Of a DNA stretch of 64,000 bases, positions 27,254 through 35,937 are shown in pieces. The stretch lies in contig NZ_JAJQXA010000004.1 of NCBI RefSeq assembly GCF_021245985.1, positions 124,001 through 188,000 of the forward strand, in the 5' to 3' direction. A program made the position numbers and the translations under genes. This DNA comes from Flavobacterium soyae (lineage in GTDB: Bacteria > Bacteroidota > Bacteroidia > Flavobacteriales > Flavobacteriaceae). The notes under the pieces were generated by a model. That model saw only the letters and a list, made by a program, of their open reading frames with translations. It had not been told where the DNA came from and did not search any database. Numbering within the stretch: the stretch's first letter is position 1; each line of letters begins with the position of its first letter.

Positions 27254-29125
27254 ATGTTTTTAGAAGAATACGATGTTATTGTAGTTGGTGCTGGACATGC
27301 AGGATCTGAAGCCGCGGCAGCGGCCGCAAATTTAGGATCCAAAACTTTGTTGGTTACAATGAGTTTGCAGAACATAGCCCAGATGTCTTGCAATCCTGCA
27401 ATGGGAGGAATTGCAAAAGGACAAATTGTTCGTGAGATCGACGCGCTTGGAGGTTACTCCGGAATTGTTTCAGATCGAACTGCAATTCAGTTTAAGATGT
27501 TGAACAAATCAAAAGGGCCAGCAATGTGGTCGCCGAGAGTTCAAAGTGATCGAATGCGTTTTGCAGAAGAATGGAGATTGATGTTGGAGGGAACTCCAAA
27601 TTTAGATTTTTATCAAGAAATGGTAAAAGGTCTGATTATCGAGAACGGAAAGATAAAAGGAATTAGAACTTCGCTTGGAGTTGAGATTCGTTCCAAATCG
27701 GTTGTGTTGACAAACGGAACTTTTTTGAACGGATTAATTCATGTTGGAGAAAAACAATTTGGTGGAGGTAGAGCAGGCGAAAGTGCCGCAACCGGAATTA
27801 CCGAAGATTTGATCAAAGCAGGATTTGAAGCCGGAAGAATGAAAACAGGAACGCCGCCACGAGTTGATGGACGTTCTTTGGATTATTCTAAAATGAACGA
27901 AGAAAAAGGAGATGCAGTTCCAGATAAGTTTTCTTATTCGGATTTAACGGTTCCGTTAACGCATCAAAGATCTTGTCACATGACATACACTTCGCTTGAA
28001 GTTCATGATATTTTGAGAGAAGGTTTTGATCGTTCGCCAATGTTCAACGGAAGAATAAAAAGTTTAGGTCCGAGATATTGCCCATCGATCGAAGATAAGA
28101 TTAATCGTTTTGCAGATAAAGAACGCCACCAGCTTTTTGTTGAACCAGAAGGATGGAATACTTGTGAAGTTTATGTAAACGGATTTTCAACTTCACTTCC
28201 GGAGGATATTCAATTTAAAGCATTGAGTTCTGTTGCCGGTTTTGAGAAAGTGAAATTCTTCCGTCCGGGTTATGCAATCGAATATGATTATTTCCCGCCG
28301 ACGCAATTGAAACATACTTTGGAAACAAAGTTAGTTGAAGGATTATATTTTGCCGGACAAATTAATGGAACGACAGGATATGAAGAAGCAGCTTCGCAAG
28401 GTTTGATGGCTGGAATAAATGCGCATTTAAAAGTGCACGAAAAAGCGCCATTAATTTTAAAACGTGATGAAGCGTATATCGGAGTTTTGATCGACGACTT
28501 AATTACGAAAGGAACGGAAGAACCTTATCGTATGTTTACATCAAGAGCAGAATATAGAACATTGTTGCGACAAGATAATGCCGATTTCAGATTGACACCA
28601 ATGTCGCATGAAATTGGTCTTGCATCTGAAGCTCGTTTGCGAAGAATGGAAAAGAAATTAAATGAGTCTGAAAAGATGGTTGCGTTCTTCAAAGAAACAA
28701 GTGTTTCGGTTGCTGAAACAAATCCAATTTTAGAAGCAAAAGAAACTGCCCCAATTACGCAAGGCGATAAAATGTTTAAAGTATTCTCACGTCCGCAAAT
28801 TGATTTAGAGGATATGCTGAAATTTGAAAAAGTAAAAGCATATGTTGAAGAAAATGATTTAGACAAAGAGATTTTAGAGCAAGCCGAAATCCAGGTTAAA
28901 TATTCTGGTTATATCGAAAAGGAAAGAAATAACGCCGATAAACTAACTCGTTTAGAAGAAGTAAAAATTCCAGAGAATTTCGATTATAATAAAATCAAAT
29001 CAATGTCGATTGAAGCGAAACAAAAATTAAGTAAAATTCGACCAGTTACAATTTCTCAGGCATCAAGAATCAGCGGTGTATCACCAAGTGATATTTCTGT
29101 GCTTTTGATTTATATGGGAAGGTAG
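27254..29125 (+). CDS. mnmG: tRNA uridine-5-carboxymethylaminomethyl modification enzyme MnmG
   Basis: 623 residues. With MnmE it makes the cmnm5 modification at wobble U34 of several tRNAs, using FAD and methylene-THF. Visible: FAD-binding GAGHAGSEAAAAAANLG at 12-28, MSCNPAMGGIAKGQIVREIDALGG, TGTPPRVDGRSLDY and the catalytic Cys region GPRYCPSIEDKINRF. The C-terminus (SIEAKQKLSKIRPVTISQASRISGVSPSDISVLLIYMGR) is the MnmE-binding domain. A hairpin AACCG/CGGTT (27213-27229) lies in its leader. The ATG at 27254 follows the parS cluster. Confidence 0.97.
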   Translation: MFLEEYDVIVVGAGHAGSEAAAAAANLGSKTLLVTMSLQNIAQMSCNPAMGGIAKGQIVREIDALGGYSGIVSDRTAIQFKMLNKSKGPAMWSPRVQSDRMRFAEEWRLMLEGTPNLDFYQEMVKGLIIENGKIKGIRTSLGVEIRSKSVVLTNGTFLNGLIHVGEKQFGGGRAGESAATGITEDLIKAGFEAGRMKTGTPPRVDGRSLDYSKMNEEKGDAVPDKFSYSDLTVPLTHQRSCHMTYTSLEVHDILREGFDRSPMFNGRIKSLGPRYCPSIEDKINRFADKERHQLFVEPEGWNTCEVYVNGFSTSLPEDIQFKALSSVAGFEKVKFFRPGYAIEYDYFPPTQLKHTLETKLVEGLYFAGQINGTTGYEEAASQGLMAGINAHLKVHEKAPLILKRDEAYIGVLIDDLITKGTEEPYRMFTSRAEYRTLLRQDNADFRLTPMSHEIGLASEARLRRMEKKLNESEKMVAFFKETSVSVAETNPILEAKETAPITQGDKMFKVFSRPQIDLEDMLKFEKVKAYVEENDLDKEILEQAEIQVKYSGYIEKERNNADKLTRLEEVKIPENFDYNKIKSMSIEAKQKLSKIRPVTISQASRISGVSPSDISVLLIYMGR

Positions 29126-29134
29126 AGATTTTAA

Positions 29135-29290
29135 ATTTTAGATTTCTGAGTTTAGATTTTAGATTTTAGATTTTTCTTGGATCGATTACTAGTAATTTAT
29201 TTGATTTGTTTCACGTGAAACAAATTGAAGGGAATTAAAATTTTAGATTCTAATAAAACAATCTAAAATCTAAACTCAGAAATCTAAAAT
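29135..29290. repeat. Perfect 31-bp inverted repeat around a parS-like site
   Basis: Arms 29135-29165 and 29260-29290 are exact reverse complements (the left starts ATTTTAGATTTCTGAGTTTA). They are built from GATTTTA-type heptamers also found at 34436-34468. The parS-like site 29207-29222 lies in the loop. Confidence 0.75.
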
Positions 29291-29312
29291 GGTATTTGTT
29301 CCACGTGAAACT
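29207..29312. other. parS: Two parS-like sites downstream of mnmG
   Basis: 29207-29222 is TGTTTCACGTGAAACA, identical to the classical B. subtilis-type parS; 29297-29312 is TGTTCCACGTGAAACT, with one off-consensus base. Together with the seven sites before mnmG they bracket the gene. Confidence 0.88.
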
Positions 29313-29376
29313 ATTTAATTTTTTTGATCTTTTAGGTAATCTAAAATCATCAATTTAAAATCTAAAATTCATTTAT

Positions 29377-29841
29377 ATGAAGATTGTTGAAAAAGAAATT
29401 TTATCTGAAGAAGAAAAATAAGTTTTAAGAGAACTTTGGAATGAGGAATATCCGGCAAGATTAAATTGTAAAACAATGCAGGATTTTGAATTGTACTTAA
29501 ATGGTCTTTCAAACACAAAACATTATTTGCTGTTTGATGTGTTAGATAAAATTAACGGCTGGGCATTTACTTTTTTGAGAGAAGATGAAAATTGGTTTGC
29601 TATAATTTTAGATCATCAAATTCAGGGAAAAGGAAATGGCACACTTTTGATGAATGAATTAAAAAAGAATAATACAAGTTTAAATGGCTGGGTTGTGGAT
29701 CATGAAAATGAAGTAAAACAAAACGCCGCACATTATAGATCTCCAATACCATTTTACATTAAAAATGATTTTACGATTTTGACAGAAATCAGAATTGAAA
29801 ATGAAAAAATGTCAGGAGTAAAAATTAATTGGAAACGATAA
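29377..29841 (+). pseudogene. GNAT-family acetyltransferase gene interrupted by a stop codon
   Basis: The frame from ATG 29377 (MKIVEKEILSEEEK) meets a TAA at 29419-29421 and continues in the same frame to a stop at 29841. The remainder carries YLLFDVLDKINGWAFTFLREDENWFAIILDHQIQGKGNGTLLMNELKK, with the acetyl-CoA loop Q-x-x-G-x-G-x-G/T (QGKGNGT). The first ATG after the stop is at 29476, which would lose the N-terminal strand and helix. It is a probable recent pseudogene unless a downstream start gives a functional 121-residue protein. Confidence 0.65.
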
Positions 29842-29858
29842 AAAATAAATAAAACAAA

Positions 29859-29893
29859 AAACCCTAAAAGTGAAATTTTGACTTTTAGGGTTT
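29859..29893 (+). terminator. Hairpin terminator after the GNAT gene
   Basis: AAACCCTAAAAGT pairs with ACTTTTAGGGTTT over 13 bp. The T tract after it is short, so termination may be weak. Confidence 0.6.
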
Positions 29894-29929
29894 GTTATGA
29901 ATTCAACTAAAAATACTTATAATTAAAAA

Positions 29930-30778
29930 ATGGACGTTTTAAACAAAAAACATTTTCTTACTGTAAAAGACCATTCTGTTTCAAAAGAAATTTTCGATTT
30001 GTACTATGATGAAAATCTGGATATGCTGATAACTTCTCCGCAGCCGGATTTAGAAAATTTAGGAAGATATTACGAAAGCGAAGATTATATTTCGCACACA
30101 GATAACAAACGTTCTGTTTTTGAAAAAGCATATCATTTTGTAAAAAGTATCGCTTTAAAAAATAAACTGAATTTGATTAATTCAGAACAATCTAAAAAAG
30201 GAAAAATTTTAGACATAGGTGCCGGAACCGGTGATTTTTTGTTAACAGCAAAAAATGACGGCTGGAATGTAATTGGAGTTGAACCAAGCGAACGAGCAAA
30301 AAATATTGCAAAGCAAAAAGGAATTTCATTTGTTGAAGAAATCAGCGAACTCGAAAATAATTCTTTTGATGTAATTACAATGTGGCACGTTTTAGAACAC
30401 GTTCCAAATTTAGAACTTCAAATTCAGGAATTGAAGCGATTATTAAAACCAACTGGAACATTAATTGTTGCGGTTCCAAATTTCAAATCATTCGACGCAA
30501 AACATTACGGAGAATTTTGGGCAGCTTTTGATGTGCCAATTCATTTTTGGCATTTTTCAAAAAAAGCGATAAAATCACTTTTCGAAAAAGTCGACATGAA
30601 ATTAGAAAAAGTGCTTCCAATGAAATTTGATTCATTTTATGTGAGTCTTCTTTCTGAAAAATACAAAACCGGAAAAATGAATTTTATTAAAGCATTTTTC
30701 ATCGGTTTAAAATCAAATTTAAAAGCGTCGAGTACAAAAGAGTATTCATCTCACATTTACGTGCTAAAAAACAGCTAA
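29930..30778 (+). CDS. Class I SAM-dependent methyltransferase
   Basis: 282 residues. The SAM-binding motif I is KILDIGAGTGDFLLTAKNDG (about 88-107), motif II GVEPSERAKNIAKQKGI, and FDVITMWHVLEHVPNLELQIQELKRLLKPTGTLIVAVPNF resembles Methyltransf_23-type enzymes. The substrate is unknown; the N-terminal 70 residues (YYDENLDMLITSPQPDLENLGRYYESEDYISH) resemble the pattern seen in enzymes of surface polysaccharide or small-molecule modification. Monocistronic, with its own terminator. Confidence 0.9.
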   Translation: MDVLNKKHFLTVKDHSVSKEIFDLYYDENLDMLITSPQPDLENLGRYYESEDYISHTDNKRSVFEKAYHFVKSIALKNKLNLINSEQSKKGKILDIGAGTGDFLLTAKNDGWNVIGVEPSERAKNIAKQKGISFVEEISELENNSFDVITMWHVLEHVPNLELQIQELKRLLKPTGTLIVAVPNFKSFDAKHYGEFWAAFDVPIHFWHFSKKAIKSLFEKVDMKLEKVLPMKFDSFYVSLLSEKYKTGKMNFIKAFFIGLKSNLKASSTKEYSSHIYVLKNS

Positions 30779-30932
30779 AACGCAAAATAAACGCATTTAA
30801 GACGCTTTCTTTGGTTAGACGAGGCTTTGTGTTGTCTTTTCCGAGAAAAAGACTCTAATGAAAGCTATGAAAGTCACTTTTAATAGTGATATTTTATAGC
30901 TTTTTTTGCATCCATAAAGAAAACTAATACCT
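30777..30932. repeat. Non-coding direct repeat, copy 1
   Basis: About 155 bp starting AAAACGCAAAATAA are repeated at 31215-31372 with about 80-85% identity by eye. This copy contains a complete terminator hairpin. Confidence 0.7.
30858..30908 (+). terminator. Methyltransferase terminator
   Basis: AAAGCTATGAAAGTCACT and AGTGATATTTTATAGCTTT form a long imperfect stem, followed by a T run. The hairpin belongs to the first copy of the direct repeat at 30777-30932. Confidence 0.75.
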
Positions 30933-31214
30933 TGAAATTGCTGCTATTTTTGGAATTTTTTCTTGTTTTTTTCGATTTTTAAATTTTGAATTTCGTTGAA
31001 CAAAAAATGAAAGGAATTTTTGTTTTTTGCGTTTCCGGATTTTTATTTTCAAAAATGGAAATTTCAAAAAATCTTCAAAAAAATTTTTCACTTTGAATTT
31101 TTCAAAAAAAAGCAAAAATTTTTAAATAAGCATTTTTCACTCATTTTTTTATCAAATTCAAAACGGAGATTTTGAAAAAAGTTTTAGACACAGATTAAGC
31201 ACTTAAAAAGGGTA

Positions 31215-31372
31215 AAAACGTAAAATAAGCGCATTTAAGACGTTTTCTTAGGTAAATTGAGGTTTTGTGTTGTCTTTTTTGAGAAAATTGTTCAAACAAA
31301 AGCTATGAAAGCCACTTTTAATAGTGATATTTTATAATAGTATTTTTGTCCATAAATAAAACCAATATCATA
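31215..31372. repeat. Non-coding direct repeat, copy 2
   Basis: Second copy of 30777-30932. The distal hairpin arm is altered (TTTTATAATAG), so the terminator is lost. The 280 bp between the copies (30933-31214) is A/T-rich and shows no gene. A -7 box TATTTTTG (31421-31428) follows for the gene at 31464. Confidence 0.7.
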
Positions 31373-31463
31373 AAATTATAGCATTTTTTAAACTTTATGT
31401 CGATGCTATTTATTTTTTTATATTTTTGTCTTCAATACAATAAAAAAATTAGAAATTTAAAAA

Positions 31464-32039
31464 ATGAAAAAAGCATTAGTAATTACCGCACTTTCAATTT
31501 TGGTTGTTTCGTGTAATAAAGCGACAGAAGCTAAAGAAGTAAAAACAGCTTACGTGGATACTTCAGTTTTGATGAAAGAGTACACTGAGGCAAAAGACCT
31601 TGAAGCTAAATACAAAGCTCAGGCAGAAGAAAAAGGAAGACAACTGCAAGCTGAGATTACTCGTTTTAAACAAGACGCTGCTAATTTTCAAAGTCAGGCA
31701 CAAGCAAATGGACAAGCTTGGGCGCAGCAAAGAGGGGCTGAATTGCAAAAGAGAGAGCAGCAATTGGGTTATGCTCAACAAGCTTTATCACAGCAATTAC
31801 AGCAAGAAAGTGGTGTAGAAATGGATTCTCTTGTAAGCGGAGTTAAAAAATTCATCAAAGATTACGGAAAGAAAAACGGATATTCTTATATCTACGGGAC
31901 AGGTGATGCGGCTACAGTTTTATACGCTGAAGACAAGTACGATATCACTAAAGTTATTATTAAAGAGTTGAACGATAAGTACAAAGCATCTCCAAAAGCA
32001 GAAGATAAACCAGCTGCAAAAGAAGAGGCTAAAAAATAA
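31464..32039 (+). CDS. OmpH/Skp-family lipoprotein
   Basis: 191 residues. A lipoprotein signal peptide (MKKALVITALSILVVSCNKA) ends in a lipobox with Cys-17. The mature part begins with the Skp strand KTAYVDTSVLMKEY, then a long coiled-coil (KDLEAKYKAQAEEKGRQLQAEITRFKQD...QQL) and ends YSYIYGTGDAATVLYAEDKYDITKVIIKELNDKY, the family's closing strand-helix. Skp proteins chaperone outer-membrane proteins in the periplasm. Lipidation would keep this version at a membrane. Confidence 0.9.
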   Translation: MKKALVITALSILVVSCNKATEAKEVKTAYVDTSVLMKEYTEAKDLEAKYKAQAEEKGRQLQAEITRFKQDAANFQSQAQANGQAWAQQRGAELQKREQQLGYAQQALSQQLQQESGVEMDSLVSGVKKFIKDYGKKNGYSYIYGTGDAATVLYAEDKYDITKVIIKELNDKYKASPKAEDKPAAKEEAKK

Positions 32040-32066
32040 TAAACTGCCAAACTAACTAAACTAAAT

Positions 32067-32104
32067 GAAAAACCTAAATCCAGATCTGGATTTAGGTTTT
32101 TTTC
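32067..32104 (+). terminator. Terminator of the OmpH/Skp gene
   Basis: AAACCTAAATCCAGA/TCTGGATTTAGGTTT stem followed by a T run. Confidence 0.88.
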
Positions 32105-32120
32105 TTTTATGAAAATGCGA

Positions 32121-32128
32121 TATTTTTG
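32121..32128 (+). promoter_or_regulatory. -7 element of the helicase gene
   Basis: TATTTTTG, a perfect consensus, ends 18 bp before ATG 32147. It rules out upstream start codons inside the box. Confidence 0.6.
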
Positions 32129-32146
32129 ACGTTTAATACCTGCCTA

Positions 32147-34438
32147 ATGCAAAACGTTTCAGAAGCTGCAGCTTACACCTTACAATTCATCAATCAAACG
32201 CAAAAGTCAATATTCCTTACAGGCAAAGCCGGTACAGGAAAAACCACTTTATTGCGCGAAATCATTGCCACAACGCACAAAAATACCGTAGTCGTGGCGC
32301 CTACAGGTATTGCGGCTCTAAATGCAGGCGGTGTAACCATTCATTCGATGTTTCAACTGCCATTTTCGGCATTTTTACCCACTTATGAAGAGAGTTCTCA
32401 GTTTACAGAAACAGTAAAATTTGAGAACAAAGAATCACTTCGCCGACATTTCAAAATGAACAATGTGAAGCGAAATGTGATCCGCAATATGGAATTGCTG
32501 ATTATCGATGAAGTCAGTATGCTTCGCGCTGATTTACTGGACGCTATTGACTTTATGATGCAGACAGTTCGCAGAAACACAAAAGCTTTTGGAGGCGTTC
32601 AGGTGCTTTTTATTGGCGATTTATTGCAGCTTCCACCTGTAATTCGAGATGAAGAATGGCGAACTTTGCGTAATTATTACAAAGGAAAATTCTTTTTTCA
32701 TTCGCATGTAATACAGCATAATCCGCCATTGTATATTGAATTATCTAAGATTTACCGCCAGAGCGATGACACTTTTATTTCGGTTTTAAACAATCTTCGA
32801 AACAATCAGATTACAAAAGAAGATGTTCAGGTTTTAAACCAATACGTAAAACCAGATTTTGATCTAAAAATGAATCCGGGTTTTATAACCTTAACCACAC
32901 ATAATGCTAAAGCAGATACAATCAACGAACAGGCAATCAATGATTTATCTGGAAATGAATTTGCTTACCAGCCCTTTGTTGTGGGGGATTTTCCGGAGAA
33001 AATTTTTCCGGTTGAAGAAAATCTGAAGCTAAAAGTTGGCGCTCAGGTTATGTTTGTAAAAAACGATTTATCTTTTGATAAGAGATATTTCAACGGAAAA
33101 ATGGGCGTTATCAAATCACTTTCGCCAGAAGAAATCTTCGTTCATTTTCCCGAAGAAAACAAAACAATCGAAGTCGAAAAATACGAGTGGAAAAACATTC
33201 GCTACAAAGTAAACGAACTCACAAAAGAGATTGAAGAAGAAGTTTTAGGCACATTTGCACATTATCCAATCAAATTGGCGTGGGCCATTACGGTACATAA
33301 AAGCCAGGGATTAACTTTTGAAAAAGCTGCGCTCGATGTATCGCAAGTTTTTTTGCCCGGGCAGGCTTATGTAGCACTTTCTCGTTTAACGTCTTTAAAT
33401 GGGCTTATTTTGCTTTCTCCGATACAAATGAACGGACTGTCGAACGATCAGGATGTAATGGATTATGCTTTAAACAAAGCAACCGAAGACGATTTGAAAA
33501 ATTCGCTTCATTTTGAAACGAAAAACTTTATTCATAACTATTTGATTAACAGTTTTAACTGGACAGATTTAGCGCAGGAATGGAGAAACCACCGTTTTAG
33601 TTATAACGAAAATGCGGCGGCATCAGAAAAATCAAAACATTCTGCCTGGGCGCATAAACGTTTAGAAATTATAGACGGACTTGCAGATCCTTCGCAGAAA
33701 TTCGTGCAGCAGCTTAATAAAATTTTCAATAAAGAAACAGTCGATTTGTTATTTGTGAAGGAAAGAGTAGAGGCGGCTTACGATTACTTTTTTAAACCGA
33801 TGGACAAATTGGTTACGGATCTTTTGAGTAAAATGGCTGAAATTCAGAAATTTAAAAAAGTAAAAGAATTTTATGAAGAATTAGCTTTTTTGGATGATTT
33901 GCAGACCAAAGCGGTTTTGCGTTTGATGAAAGCCAAACTGCTTGTTGAAATTGTGGTTTCCCGTGAAACAATCAGCAAAGAAAGCCTGACTTCTCCAGCA
34001 ATAAAAAATTACAAAACCGAAAAGATTTCCAGAACCAAAGAAGAGTTCAAAATGACGAATACTGACATGTTTCAGGTTGATGAGCCTGTTACGCGTTATT
34101 CGTATAAAAAGGCAGATAAGATGGAAGAAAAAGTAGAAAAAAAAGCAGAAAAAAAGACCACTGTTGAAGAGACGCACGAACTTTGGATGGTAAAAAATTC
34201 TATTGAAGACATTGCCCGAATGCGAAAGCTGACCGTTCAAACGATCGAATCACATTTAATAAAATTAATCCAAGCCAAGAAAGTTGAGATAACAGATGTG
34301 CTGCCGTACGATAAAATCCTCGCGCTGCGTGAAGCATTTGAATTTTACGCAGAAGAATCTTTAAGTCCGCTGAAAGAAAAATACGGAGATGAATTTACCT
34401 GGGATGAACTTAAGATGTTCAAAGCCAGTATTAATTGA
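32147..34438 (+). CDS. PIF1/RecD-like helicase with C-terminal helix-turn-helix
   Basis: 763 residues from ATG 32147. Walker A FLTGKAGTGKTTLLREI is at about residues 24-40 and Walker B ELLIIDEVSMLRADLLDAI at about 122. The second RecA-like domain has KLAWAITVHKSQGLTFEKAALDVSQVFLPGQAYVALSRL. The C-terminus has a charged linker (about 645-680) and a helix-turn-helix-like segment (HELWMVKNSIEDIARMRKLTVQTIESHLIKLIQ). Such ATP-driven 5'-3' DNA helicases act in genome maintenance; the exact role is unknown. Downstream heptamer repeats GATTTTA (34436-34468) follow the stop. Confidence 0.92.
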   Translation: MQNVSEAAAYTLQFINQTQKSIFLTGKAGTGKTTLLREIIATTHKNTVVVAPTGIAALNAGGVTIHSMFQLPFSAFLPTYEESSQFTETVKFENKESLRRHFKMNNVKRNVIRNMELLIIDEVSMLRADLLDAIDFMMQTVRRNTKAFGGVQVLFIGDLLQLPPVIRDEEWRTLRNYYKGKFFFHSHVIQHNPPLYIELSKIYRQSDDTFISVLNNLRNNQITKEDVQVLNQYVKPDFDLKMNPGFITLTTHNAKADTINEQAINDLSGNEFAYQPFVVGDFPEKIFPVEENLKLKVGAQVMFVKNDLSFDKRYFNGKMGVIKSLSPEEIFVHFPEENKTIEVEKYEWKNIRYKVNELTKEIEEEVLGTFAHYPIKLAWAITVHKSQGLTFEKAALDVSQVFLPGQAYVALSRLTSLNGLILLSPIQMNGLSNDQDVMDYALNKATEDDLKNSLHFETKNFIHNYLINSFNWTDLAQEWRNHRFSYNENAAASEKSKHSAWAHKRLEIIDGLADPSQKFVQQLNKIFNKETVDLLFVKERVEAAYDYFFKPMDKLVTDLLSKMAEIQKFKKVKEFYEELAFLDDLQTKAVLRLMKAKLLVEIVVSRETISKESLTSPAIKNYKTEKISRTKEEFKMTNTDMFQVDEPVTRYSYKKADKMEEKVEKKAEKKTTVEETHELWMVKNSIEDIARMRKLTVQTIESHLIKLIQAKKVEITDVLPYDKILALREAFEFYAEESLSPLKEKYGDEFTWDELKMFKASIN

Positions 34439-34468
34439 TTTTAGATTTTAGATTTTAGATTTTAGATT
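34436..34468. repeat. GATTTTA heptanucleotide repeat
   Basis: Five near-perfect tandem copies of GATTTTA overlap the helicase stop codon. The same heptamer makes up the arms of the inverted repeat at 29135-29290. Confidence 0.75.
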
Positions 34469-34570
34469 TTTTCGGCGATGCCCCGAATTCAATTTTGATT
34501 TTGTAACTTAGGGTTTAATAGACTGAAATTTTAAATCAACTCTATAAAACATTTTGTAAAATAGAAAATT

Positions 34571-35329
34571 ATGAAAAAGCTTATATACATCACATTGGTT
34601 ATTTTTTCTGTCACGAATTTGAGCGGACAGGAACTAAAAAAAGAATATCAAAAATTCATTCAAACCTTTATCAACAACGTAAAAGGGGATAAGAAAGAAG
34701 CAATTGCAAACATGATTTCTTATCCGCTAAAAAGAGAAAATCCCATTCCTGTAATCAAAAATAAAACGGAATTTGTAAAGAGATATTCGGAGATTTTTGA
34801 TGCCGTTTTAAAAGAAGAAATAACATCGTCAAAACCCGATAAAGACTGGTCAGAAGTGGGATGGAGAGGAATTATGCTGAATAAGGGAAATGTCTGGTTC
34901 GATTCAAACGGAAAATTGATAGCTATTAATTATCATTCGAAATTCGAAGAAGACTTGAAAACAAAACTTGTTTCCTCTCAAAAGCAAAACGTTCATTCGA
35001 GTATAGCAAAGTTCAAAAGTCCGGTTTGTGTTTTAGAAACTTCAAAATTCAAAATTAGGATTGATGATTTAGGAAATGATAATTACCGTTATGCATCTTG
35101 GTCTGTAAAGCAGAAGATGAGTGAGAAACCGGATTTAATTATTCAAAACGGTAAGCTTATAGCTGATGGTACGGGAGGAAACCACAGTTACGAATTCAAA
35201 AAAGGAAATTATATTTACACTTGCGACATTATAGTTTTGGGAGAAAAAGGTTCTCCGCCAGCAAGATTAATAATTACTCAAAACGGAAAAGAAATCCTTT
35301 CTCAAAATACCAAAATTGTTTCACTATAA
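34571..35329 (+). CDS. Exported hypothetical protein
   Basis: 252 residues with a signal peptide (MKKLIYITLVIFSVTNLSGQ). Two parts can be guessed: residues 20-125 contain alpha/beta text (FIQTFINNVKGDKKEAIANMISYPLKRENPIPVIKNKTEFVKRYSEIFD) that resembles small NTF2-like secreted domains, and the rest is beta-rich and includes KNDNYRYASWS-like text (NDNYRYASWSVKQK). I cannot name the family. It converges on the coiled-coil gene at 35367, sharing a terminator. Confidence 0.7.
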   Translation: MKKLIYITLVIFSVTNLSGQELKKEYQKFIQTFINNVKGDKKEAIANMISYPLKRENPIPVIKNKTEFVKRYSEIFDAVLKEEITSSKPDKDWSEVGWRGIMLNKGNVWFDSNGKLIAINYHSKFEEDLKTKLVSSQKQNVHSSIAKFKSPVCVLETSKFKIRIDDLGNDNYRYASWSVKQKMSEKPDLIIQNGKLIADGTGGNHSYEFKKGNYIYTCDIIVLGEKGSPPARLIITQNGKEILSQNTKIVSL

Positions 35330-35371
35330 ACATAAAACCCAATTCTATATGAATCGGGTTTTATGTTTATA
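35325..35371. terminator. Bidirectional terminator
   Basis: ATAAACATAAAACCC and GGGTTTTATGTTTAT pair over 15 bp between convergent genes; the ends overlap the last codons of both. Confidence 0.8.
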
Positions 35372-35810
35372 GTGATGACATTACCTTATCGAGGTCTTTT
35401 TGCTGGCTTATAAGCGTTAATTTTAATTTCTGGATAGCAAGTTCATTTTTTTTCGTTTTTACTCTCTGCTTTTGAATTTCTTCGTCAGAAACTGAAGTCG
35501 TTGTTATTTTGTTTTCAATTTTTTGATTGGCAGCTTCCAGTTTACTGATTTTTTCTCTTGTTGAGTTAAAGTTATTTTCAGATTTAACCAGATTTTTCTT
35601 TTTAGTTTCTACCTCTTTTGTTTCTTTCTTGAGTTCCTTTAATTTATCATCAAGTTTTTTGTGATGCTCGGCAGAAGATTTTCTATAATCATTTTCGATT
35701 TTTTTAAATTCGATTTCTTCAGCTTTTTGATTCGCATTTGTTTGAGCAAAAAAATACTGCGAGTTCATAATTAGCACTATAAGTGCTATTAATTTGAATG
35801 TCTTTTTCAT
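35367..35810 (-). CDS. Exported coiled-coil protein
   Basis: 147 residues with a signal peptide (MKKTFKLIALIVLIMNSQYFFAQ) and a mature part that is almost wholly a Lys/Glu-rich coiled coil (KKIENDYRKSSAEHHKKLDDKLKELKKETKEVETKKK). The mature part is presumably a periplasmic helical rod. I do not recognise a family. It is convergent with the gene at 34571. Confidence 0.72.
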   Translation of the reverse strand: MKKTFKLIALIVLIMNSQYFFAQTNANQKAEEIEFKKIENDYRKSSAEHHKKLDDKLKELKKETKEVETKKKNLVKSENNFNSTREKISKLEAANQKIENKITTTSVSDEEIQKQRVKTKKNELAIQKLKLTLISQQKDLDKVMSSL

Positions 35811-35895
35811 TTACAATACAATTAAATTTTGGCGAAATTATATGTTGAAAAAGATAAAAAATACCAGCTTAATTTTTTATAATGACAGAATAAGA

Positions 35896-35930
35896 CAAAA
35901 AAAATCCTATTCGGTAAGGAATAGGATTTT
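35896..35930 (-). terminator. Terminator of the SPOR-domain gene
   Basis: AAAATCCTATTC (35901-35912) pairs with GAATAGGATTTT (35919-35930); the T run on the minus strand lies at 35897-35904. Confidence 0.85.
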
Positions 35931-35937
35931 GAGGATT

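Noticed and set aside
32126-32146. Upstream TTG start for the helicase
   Set aside because: The TTG is the last part of the -7 box TATTTTTG, so it cannot be in the mRNA.
33954-33969. parS-like GTTTCCCGTGAAAC in the helicase gene
   Set aside because: The central CACGTG is CCCGTG, so the palindrome core is broken; it is 4 kb from the true cluster.
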